Source: Halobacteriales archaeon QH_10_70_21
GTDB taxonomy: Archaea; Halobacteriota; Halobacteria; Halobacteriales; Haloarculaceae
Length of the DNA stretch: 6,651 bases
Assembly: GCA_003021325.1 (NCBI GenBank)
Contig: PXQM01000045.1
Span: forward strand, 1-6,651
Reading direction: 5' to 3'
Shown here: in pieces, positions 1 through 5,314 of the stretch
How positions within the stretch are numbered: the stretch's first letter is position 1
How the letters are laid out: the number at the start of each line of letters is the position of its first letter
The notes under the pieces: model-generated
Database searches by the model: none
Seen by the model: only the letters and a program-made list of their open reading frames with translations
What the model was told of the DNA's origin: nothing
Position numbers and translations under genes: made by a program

Positions 1-217
1 GGCGGCCGCCCGCTCGGTCACCCCTCGAGGACCCCTCGGCGCGCTCCTCGGCCGACGCGAGCCAGTCGTCGGCGCCCCCGGGCCCCCACGCGGTCGCGCC
101 GTCGACCGGGTCGATGACGTACAGCGCGGTCAGCTCCTCGTCGCCGAACTGCTCGAGGGCGTACTCGACCGCGGCCGCTGCGGGGTCGGAGCCGTCGACG
201 GGCACGAGTACCTCCAT
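1..217 (-). CDS. Universal stress protein (UspA-like), N-terminal part, cut by window edge
   Basis: Read on the minus strand from the ATG at 217-215, the frame opens MEVLVPVDGSDPAAAAVEYA and continues with ELTALYVIDPVDGATAW. This is the first beta strand, the VDGSD loop and the second strand (LYVIDPV) of the Usp/HUP fold. These small cytosolic proteins, often nucleotide-binding, are abundant in haloarchaea, usually about 140-150 residues; 72 codons are visible. The second half, with the G-rich nucleotide-binding loop, lies outside the window. The start is supported by a TATA-like box centred about 27 bp upstream, which implies a leaderless mRNA. After residue 60 (SAEERAE) the frame reads GSSRGDRAGGR, unlike the usual continuing amphipathic helix. 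Neighbouring frames give GVLEG and then VTERAAA, so one or two single-base errors in G runs near positions 20-34 are suspected. Family call is firm; the individual role is unknown. Confidence 0.82.
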   Translation of the reverse strand, partial: MEVLVPVDGSDPAAAAVEYALEQFGDEELTALYVIDPVDGATAWGPGGADDWLASAEERAEGSSRGDRAGGR

Positions 218-240
218 ATCCGGAGGTTCCGCACCGGCGA

Positions 241-247
241 TATAAAT
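241..247 (-). promoter_or_regulatory. TATA-like box for the Usp gene
   Basis: Read on the minus strand the element is ATTTATA, an A/T island in very GC-rich DNA. Its centre is about 27 bp from the Usp ATG at 217, the usual TATA-to-start distance for haloarchaeal genes. Transcription would therefore begin at or next to the ATG, giving a leaderless message. No separate Shine-Dalgarno sequence precedes the ATG. Confidence 0.6.
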
Positions 248-304
248 GCGCCAGCCAGTTCCCGCCGAATCGTAACCCACACACGAATTAATCCTACGAG
301 TAGC

Positions 305-314
305 TTTTTTATAT
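305..314 (+). promoter_or_regulatory. TATA-like box for the S-layer-like/RND operon
   Basis: TTTTTTATAT is the strongest A/T run in the divergent intergenic region. With the usual spacing of about 25-29 bp, transcription would start near 337-340. That leaves a leader of roughly 116-119 nt before the GTG start at 456, unless the ATG at 340 is itself used as a leaderless start. The box lies about 60 bp from the Usp TATA box and points the other way, so the two genes share one divergent control region. Confidence 0.55.
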
Positions 315-339
315 CTCCACGAGAGTTCCGGCTGTTCGC

Positions 340-459
340 ATGTATCGCGATACGTCCCTCCAGGGGTGGGGGCCCGGTACACCCGTGTCGTCCCGGTCCC
401 GCTCCGTTCCCGACCCGCGCACCGCCCGCAGACGCTCCCCGTCGACGGAGGTATCGTGA
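340..459 (+). CDS. Possible leaderless upstream ORF (39 aa), overlapping the next start by 4 nt
   Basis: An ATG lies at the predicted transcription start, 29 bp after the TATA-like box. It opens 39 codons beginning MYRDTSLQGWGPGTPVSS and ending at TGA 457-459. That stop overlaps the GTG start of the following gene as GTGA, the same 4-nt arrangement seen between the next two genes. The product would be Arg/Ser/Pro-rich with few acidic residues, unlike typical haloarchaeal proteins, so any role is more likely to be translational coupling or leader control than a stable protein. It may equally be a chance open frame in GC-rich DNA. I know of no matching family. Confidence 0.28.
   Translation: MYRDTSLQGWGPGTPVSSRSRSVPDPRTARRRSPSTEVS
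342..353. promoter_or_regulatory. 12-bp perfect palindrome at the predicted transcription start
   Basis: GTATCGCGATAC is a perfect inverted repeat immediately downstream of the predicted start site, about 28 bp past the centre of the TATA-like box. A dyad at the initiation site is a plausible operator for a dimeric archaeal repressor. By chance alone one or two perfect 12-bp palindromes are expected in a window this size, so only its position makes it notable. No regulator can be named. Confidence 0.25.
447..452 (+). promoter_or_regulatory. Shine-Dalgarno site deciding the GTG start at 456
   Basis: GGAGGT lies 3 nt before the GTG at 456-458, slightly close but a strong match to the archaeal 16S rRNA 3' end. 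It supports this start over the ATG at 366, which would add 30 Arg/Pro-rich residues before a normal signal peptide. Confidence 0.55.
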
Positions 460-1982
460 AGCGTCTCGCCATCCTGGTCGGCTGTCTCCTCGTCGCCGCC
501 GCCGTCCCTGGCGCGGTCGCCGGGCAGGAACTGGTCAGCGGCTCGCCCGACATCTCCGTCCACGTCGCCGACGACCGGCCGACCGTGGCCAAGGGGGTGA
601 CGGTCTCCGCGAGCGGCGAGGGACCGATAACGGTCGAGACCGACACCGTCGCGACCGGCGCCGTCACGACGGAGGCGCCGGCGACGGCGCCCATCCGGGT
701 CACCGTCCCGGAGGACGCCGAGCCCGGGACCTACGACCTCTACGTCGAGGTCAGCTACGCCTACACCGGATCGGTCATCCAGCCGAACGGCGGCACCATC
801 GAGGAGCGAGCGACCGAGGACTACGAGGTGCCCCTCCGGGTGCCGGACGAGCCCCGCTTCGCCGTCACCGACGTCGAGACCGACGCCCAGGTCGGCGGCG
901 ACGGCTCGCTGTTCGTCACGGTCCGCAACGAGGGGTCCGAGACGGCGGAGAACGCCCGCGTCGGCGTCCGCTCGACCTCCGGCGGGGCCGTCGTCGGTAG
1001 CGCCGGAGGCGGCGACGAGGGGTCGTCCGACCGGGGCGGCCGGAGCGGCGATAGCGACGCCCCGACCCGGGCGTTCGCGGGGACGCTCGAGCCCGGCGAG
1101 ACGACCACCCTCGAGTACGACACCAGCGTCTCCGCACCCGAGGGATTCAGCGCAGAGGCGACCGTCACCTACGAGGACGCCGACGGGCTGACCCGGCAGT
1201 CCGGTGCCATCCCGTTCGGCGTCGAGCCGCAGGCCGAACAGTCGTTCGCCGTCGACGACGTCGAGACGACGCTGTCGGTCGGCAGCCGCGGCCGCCTGAC
1301 CGGCACCGTCACCAACGAGGGGCCAGCGCCCGTCGACGACGCGGTGCTGGTCGCCTCGACCGGCAGCAACCGCATCGACCTCGGGGAGGGGCAGTACGCC
1401 CTGCCCGGGCTCGAGCCCGGCGAGTCCGCGACCTTCGAGTACGATGCCGAGGTGAGCGGGCAGGCCGACCCCGGCCCCCGACAGTTCGACTTCGTCGTCG
1501 AGTACACGAGCGGCGGCACCGACGCGAGAAGCGACCGCCAGACCAGCCGCGTCGAGATCGCGCCACAGCGGCCCGACTTCGAGGTCGACGCCGCCGAGGC
1601 CATCGAGGCCGGGAACACGACGACGCTGACCGTCGAGGTGACGAACAACCGCGAGGAGACGGTGACGGACGTCACGGCGAACCTCTACGCCGACAGCCCG
1701 CTGTCGACCGGCACCGACGAGTCGTTCGTCGACGAGCTCGAGCCCGGCGAGAGCGCGACCGTCCAGTTCGAGCTCTCGGCCGCCGGCAGCGCGACGCCGA
1801 ACACCTACCCGGTCGAGATGGACTTCCAGTACACCGACTCCCGCGGCGACGAGCAGATCTCCGAGGTCTACCAGGAGCCCATCGAGGTGACCGCCTCCAG
1901 CAGCGACGGTGACGGCTCGCTGTCGCCGCTGCTCGTCGTGGTCGCGGTCGGGCTGGTGATTCTGGTCGGCCGCCGGCGATGA
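456..1982 (+). CDS. COG1361-type secreted S-layer-like protein with repeated beta-sandwich modules and C-terminal anchor
   Basis: Predicted extracellular protein of 508 aa, probably a surface partner of the RND exporter encoded next. Residues 1-22 form a Sec signal (MKRLAILVG..., hydrophobic core, AVA cleavage motif). An N-terminal beta domain (about 24-130) ends in EDAEPGTYDLYVEV. Three CARDB/NEW3-like modules follow at about 134-257, 263-369 and 373-479. Each begins with F-V/E-V-D and carries an LEPGE turn at 211, 319 and 428, a period of 108-109 residues. A Ser/Gly/Asp-rich insert (182-203) sits in the first module. Residues 488-505 are a membrane helix followed by RRR, fixing the C-terminus inside; there is no PGF sorting motif. 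The GTG start is chosen for the Shine-Dalgarno site and the signal peptide. The stop overlaps the next ATG (ATGA). The N-terminal domain looks about 35-40 residues shorter than relatives I recall. Binding target and biochemical role are unknown. Confidence 0.85.
   Translation: MKRLAILVGCLLVAAAVPGAVAGQELVSGSPDISVHVADDRPTVAKGVTVSASGEGPITVETDTVATGAVTTEAPATAPIRVTVPEDAEPGTYDLYVEVSYAYTGSVIQPNGGTIEERATEDYEVPLRVPDEPRFAVTDVETDAQVGGDGSLFVTVRNEGSETAENARVGVRSTSGGAVVGSAGGGDEGSSDRGGRSGDSDAPTRAFAGTLEPGETTTLEYDTSVSAPEGFSAEATVTYEDADGLTRQSGAIPFGVEPQAEQSFAVDDVETTLSVGSRGRLTGTVTNEGPAPVDDAVLVASTGSNRIDLGEGQYALPGLEPGESATFEYDAEVSGQADPGPRQFDFVVEYTSGGTDARSDRQTSRVEIAPQRPDFEVDAAEAIEAGNTTTLTVEVTNNREETVTDVTANLYADSPLSTGTDESFVDELEPGESATVQFELSAAGSATPNTYPVEMDFQYTDSRGDEQISEVYQEPIEVTASSSDGDGSLSPLLVVVAVGLVILVGRRR
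1086..1751 (+). repeat. Three exact copies of a 15-bp coding repeat marking the module period
   Basis: CTCGAGCCCGGCGAG occurs at 1086-1100, 1410-1424 and 1737-1751, spaced 324 and 327 bp apart, always in frame and encoding LEPGE. The spacing defines the 108-109-residue module of the S-layer-like protein. Identity at the DNA level fits recent internal duplication or strong codon bias; the rest of the modules has diverged. Confidence 0.7.
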
Positions 1983-4459
1983 GCGACGACACGGACCAGC
2001 CCATCGTCGAGCGGGTCGACCGGTTCGTCGTCGACCGCCCGCTGCTGGTCGTCGTCGCCTTCCTCCTCGTGACGGTGGCGCTTGCGCCCGGCATCGGGAT
2101 GATAACCACGGAGGCCGAGTCCGAGCAGTTCACCGAGGACGTCGAGGCCCAGCAGGCCCAGGAGGACATCGAGGAGGAGTTCGGAACGACCATCGGCAAC
2201 GCGCCCACCTCGGGGACGCTCATCGTCCAGGACGACAACGTGCTCTCGCGGGCGGCGCTGGTCCGGCTGCTGGAGACCCAGCACCGCCTCGAGACCAACA
2301 GCCGGCTGCGCATCGCGTCGACGAGTAGCCACGCCAGCGCCATCGCGCGACAGCTCGACCCGACCGCGGAGACGCCGCTGGAGCAGCGCCGCGCCGTCGA
2401 GGAGGCGACCGACGGCGAGCTCCGGGCGGCCATCGACGCGGCCGACGAGCGCGGCGCCCTCGCACAGCTGTCGACCGACTACAACCCCGCCGAGCGGCGG
2501 GCGACGGGCGCCATCGCCGGCATCACCTACGAGTTGCCGGACTCGGCGTCGGACGCCGAGGTGGCGACCCTGCAGGAGCGGACCGTCGAGGTCGTCGACT
2601 CCGTCGAGGGCAACGAGGCCGGCGAGAACGCCATCGTCTTCGGCCAGGGCATCATCCAAAACGAGTTCAACGCCCTGCTCAGCGACACCGCCATCATCGT
2701 CTTCCCGGCGACCGTGATATTCCTCCTCGGATTCCTGCTCCTGGCCTACCGGGACCCCGTCGACATGGTCATGGGACTCGGGTCGCTCGGCGTCGTGCTG
2801 GTCTGGACCTTCGGATTCATGGGATGGGCCGGAATCCCGTTCTCGAACACGATGGTCCCGCTGTTCCCGCTGCTGCTCGCGGTCGGCATCGACTTCGGTA
2901 TCCACATAATCAACCGGTACCGCGAGGCGACGCTGGACGGCGACGACATCGCGCCGGCGATGCGGGAGACGACCGACCAGATGCTCGTCGCCTTCTCCAT
3001 CGTGACGGTCACGACGGCCATCAGCTTCTCGGCGAACCTCACCAGCCCCCTCGGGTCGCTGCGGGACTTCGGCGTCATCGCCGCGGTCGGTATCGGGGTG
3101 ACGCTGCTCGTCTTCGGGCTGTTCCTCCCGGCCGCGAAGGTGCTGGCCGACCGCGGTCGTGCCCGGATTCCGTACTTCCCGGAGTTCGGGTCGACGCCCC
3201 TCGGCGGCGAGGACTCGCTGATGGGCCGGGCGCTGGAGGGGAGTGTCTCGGTCGCGCGGATCGCTCCCGCCGTCGTCGTGGTCGTCGCGCTCGTCGGTGG
3301 CGGTGGCGCCGCGGTCTACGGAACCGGCGTCGACGCCGAGTTCTCCCAGGAGATATTCTTCCCCGACGAGGACCGCGTCGAGACCTACCAGGCGCTGCCG
3401 GAGCCGCTGGCGCCGACCGAGTACACCTTCACCGAGACCATCCGGCTGTTCGAGGAGGAGTTCGACGGCCGGCAGTTCAGCACCATCACGATATACGTCG
3501 ACGAACCGGTCCGGGACGACGACTCCCTGGAGGTGATACACCGGGCGACCCGCCAGCCGCCGGACTCCTTCGAGCGGGCCGACGACGGGACGGCCCAGGC
3601 CGAGAGCATCGTGACGGTCATCGAGTCGCGGGCCGAGGAGGACCCCGAGTTCGCCGCGCTGGTCGCTCGCAACGACCGGACCGGCAACGGCGTCCCCGAC
3701 CAGAACGTCGACGAGGTGTACGACGCGCTGCTGGACTCGCCGGCCCGGTCGCAGGCCCGCAACTACATCGCCGCCGACCGGGGCAGCGCGCGAATCGACT
3801 ACACGCTGAAGGCCGACGCCGGCGACGACGAAATCGTCGCCGACGCGCGGGGCGTGGCCGACCGGATGCCCGTCGACGCCGTCGCGACCGGGACGCTCAT
3901 CGTCAACGCCGCCGTCATCGACGTCATCCTCGAATCCGCGATACAGAGCCTCGTGATCGCGTTCGTCCTGACCGCGATCTTCCTCGCGCTCTCGTACCGG
4001 TTCCTCGAGGGACGGGCCGTCTACGGGTTCATCAACCTCCTGCCGGTTCTCGTGACCGTCGCGCTGCTCGCGGCGTCGATGCGGTTCTTCGACGTGGCGC
4101 TGTCGCCGATCAACGCGCCGATCCTCGGCGTCTCCATCGGGCTCGGCGTCGACTACGCCGTCCACTTCATGCACCGGTTCGTCGACGAGTACACCCCGGG
4201 AACGGACGTCTTCGACGCCCTTCTGACGACCATCCAGGGGACGGGCGGCGCCCTGACCGGCAGCATGCTGACGACCGTCTTCGGCCTCGGGGCGCTGTTC
4301 TTCGCCATCATCCCGCTCATCCAGGAGTTCGGGCTGCTGCTCGGGCTGGGCGTCTTCTACGCCTACGCATGCTCGGTGCTGCTGCTGCCGTCGATAATCG
4401 TCCTCTGGGAGCGGACCGCAGAGCGGGTCGAGCGGGTGCCGACGCTGGCCTCACCGTAG
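1979..4459 (+). CDS. RND/MMPL-family exporter (HAE3-type, COG1033), 826 aa
   Basis: Complete proton-driven exporter of the RND superfamily, predicted in the cytoplasmic membrane. It has the duplicated architecture: TM1 (21-40), a large outer loop (41-235), TM2-6 (about 236-256, 264-282, 290-312, 338-354, 364-388), TM7 (428-447), a second outer loop (448-650) and TM8-12 (about 651-674, 680-702, 710-730, 759-780, 784-806). The TM4 motif GIDFGIHIINRYRE (D305) and TM10 motif GLGVDYAVHFMHRF (D725) match the Asp residues that carry protons in MmpL/HAE3 proteins. TM4 has DF and TM10 has DY. A DRTGNGVPDQN loop (566-576) resembles a calcium-binding turn. Its ATG overlaps the preceding stop by 4 nt, implying coupled translation. 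Length and motifs suggest nothing is missing. The substrate cannot be read from sequence; lipids, hydrophobic compounds or pigments are possibilities only. Confidence 0.93.
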   Translation: MSDDTDQPIVERVDRFVVDRPLLVVVAFLLVTVALAPGIGMITTEAESEQFTEDVEAQQAQEDIEEEFGTTIGNAPTSGTLIVQDDNVLSRAALVRLLETQHRLETNSRLRIASTSSHASAIARQLDPTAETPLEQRRAVEEATDGELRAAIDAADERGALAQLSTDYNPAERRATGAIAGITYELPDSASDAEVATLQERTVEVVDSVEGNEAGENAIVFGQGIIQNEFNALLSDTAIIVFPATVIFLLGFLLLAYRDPVDMVMGLGSLGVVLVWTFGFMGWAGIPFSNTMVPLFPLLLAVGIDFGIHIINRYREATLDGDDIAPAMRETTDQMLVAFSIVTVTTAISFSANLTSPLGSLRDFGVIAAVGIGVTLLVFGLFLPAAKVLADRGRARIPYFPEFGSTPLGGEDSLMGRALEGSVSVARIAPAVVVVVALVGGGGAAVYGTGVDAEFSQEIFFPDEDRVETYQALPEPLAPTEYTFTETIRLFEEEFDGRQFSTITIYVDEPVRDDDSLEVIHRATRQPPDSFERADDGTAQAESIVTVIESRAEEDPEFAALVARNDRTGNGVPDQNVDEVYDALLDSPARSQARNYIAADRGSARIDYTLKADAGDDEIVADARGVADRMPVDAVATGTLIVNAAVIDVILESAIQSLVIAFVLTAIFLALSYRFLEGRAVYGFINLLPVLVTVALLAASMRFFDVALSPINAPILGVSIGLGVDYAVHFMHRFVDEYTPGTDVFDALLTTIQGTGGALTGSMLTTVFGLGALFFAIIPLIQEFGLLLGLGVFYAYACSVLLLPSIIVLWERTAERVERVPTLASP

Positions 4460-5182
4460 GTGCCGGGCCAGGAAGGCCGCCTGCTCCGCGACGGCGCGCT
4501 CGAACGGCGCCCCGTGGTAAACGTCGACGTGGTCGAGCCGCCGGGCGAGCCGTTCGGCCGCCGACGGCGGTACGATGCGGTCTCCCCTCGCAACGGTGAG
4601 GAACGGCGGCGCGTCGACCTCGCCTGCACGCGAAATCGGCCTGTAGAGCGGCACCCGTAGCGCCACCCGCGCCGGACGGGAGGTCTCCCAGTCGCTCTCG
4701 GCCGGGGCTGTCCCGGTATCCGGCCTCGGCGCCAGGCGTGTTGAGCATCGCGAACGCCGCCGGCGGCCCGACGACCGGGACGGTGTGGGGGTCCAAACGG
4801 AGCAGCCCCCGGACGGCGTCCCGCAGGCCGTGTTCGTCGCCGTGAGCGGACAGTCGAGTCCCGAGTCGCGCGCCAGGTGGGTCAGCGTCGCGATTCCGTC
4901 GACGAAGGGGGCCTGCGAGCGGACGGCGTCGACGTCGCGTCTCGCCGCCGTCTCGACGACGTGGCCGCCGCCGAACGACGTGCCCCACAGTCCGATCCGG
5001 TCGCCGTCGACGGCTGCGAGCCGGTCGGCCCGGTGGCGGAACGGGTCGACCCGCTGGTGGGGCCCCTCGGAGTCGCCGAACCCCCGGTAGTCGAACAGCA
5101 GCGCGGCGACGCCGCGGTCGACGAACCGGTCGGCGTCCGCCGGCAGTTGGAAGGCCCGCTCGGCGCCGAAGCCGTGCGCCAT
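4451..5182 (-). CDS. Alpha/beta hydrolase, COG1073-like; frame-disrupted, possible pseudogene
   Basis: The open frame gives 243 aa from MAHGFGAERAF. It keeps the alpha/beta-hydrolase landmarks: oxyanion HG (3-4), LLFDYRGFGDSEG (28-40), nucleophile elbow GTSFGG with S69, the acid in ARGDRIVPP (D201), and a candidate catalytic His at 218. Such enzymes are cytosolic esterases or peptidase-like hydrolases of unknown substrate. Residues about 118-159 are Arg/Ser/Thr-rich and out of character, while the neighbouring frame encodes the expected family segment, so two compensating indels are likely. The first strand (AELHLPDAESPPVVV) lies in frame upstream of the ATG but has no start codon. The stretches RADRLAAVDGDRIG and LDHVDVYHG each seem about 9-10 residues shorter than in relatives I recall. 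It follows the protease gene on the same strand and overlaps the exporter's end by 9 nt. Family call is firm; a functional product is doubtful. Confidence 0.75.
   Translation of the reverse strand: MAHGFGAERAFQLPADADRFVDRGVAALLFDYRGFGDSEGPHQRVDPFRHRADRLAAVDGDRIGLWGTSFGGGHVVETAARRDVDAVRSQAPFVDGIATLTHLARDSGLDCPLTATNTACGTPSGGCSVWTPTPSRSSGRRRRSRCSTRLAPRPDTGTAPAESDWETSRPARVALRVPLYRPISRAGEVDAPPFLTVARGDRIVPPSAAERLARRLDHVDVYHGAPFERAVAEQAAFLARHLR
4704..4834 (-). other. Out-of-frame segment of the hydrolase gene
   Basis: Between these points the coding frame is shifted relative to both flanks. The correct-looking frame reads HGLRDAVRGLLRLDPHTVP, then VGPPAAFAMLNTP and AEAGYRD, matching the haloarchaeal hydrolase pattern. 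Entry needs one extra base at AA 4833-4834 (giving T-K-H-G-L); return needs one C fewer in the CCCC run at 4704-4707 (giving Y-R-D-S-P-A-E-S-D-W). The two shifts cancel, which is why the gene stays open. Confidence 0.7.
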
Positions 5183-5289
5183 GACGACGACCGGCGGCGA
5201 TTCGGCGTCCGGCAGGTGGAGTTCGGCGTCAATGGTGCTCCCATCGCTCTCGACGGTGACCGAGCGGACGGACGTGCTGGCAGTTGCAT
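5183..5289 (-). other. Start-less N-terminal coding stretch of the hydrolase
   Basis: In the same frame as the hydrolase, these bases encode SVRSVTVESDGSTIDAE, then LHLPDAESPPVVV, a normal first beta hairpin for the family. The frame runs up from the protease stop codon (5315-5317) without any ATG, GTG or TTG. An ATG at 5289-5287 (MQLPA...) lies in a different frame. One missing base near 5270-5279 would join it to the hydrolase frame. Confidence 0.5.
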
Positions 5290-5314
5290 CCGACCGTCGA
5301 AACGCGTTCGCGGC

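Noticed and set aside
366..455. Upstream ATG at 366 as the start of the S-layer-like protein
   Set aside because: It would put 30 Arg/Pro-rich residues ahead of a complete signal peptide; the GTG at 456 has a GGAGGT site and begins the signal exactly.
1405..1420. 16-bp perfect palindrome CCGGGCTCGAGCCCGG
   Set aside because: It lies within codons for the repeated LEPGE turn and is explained by GC-rich codon choice; the other two copies of the turn do not keep the full palindrome.
1868..4174. 768-codon open frame antisense to the exporter
   Set aside because: It mirrors the exporter's codons; the product is Asp/Arg/Gly/Val-rich with no domain, signal or membrane pattern, as expected for the antisense frame of a GC-rich gene.
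2824..4599. 591-codon plus-strand frame overlapping the exporter
   Set aside because: It is extremely Arg/Pro/Gly-rich, lies in the shifted frame of a clearly real gene, and has no promoter or ribosome site.
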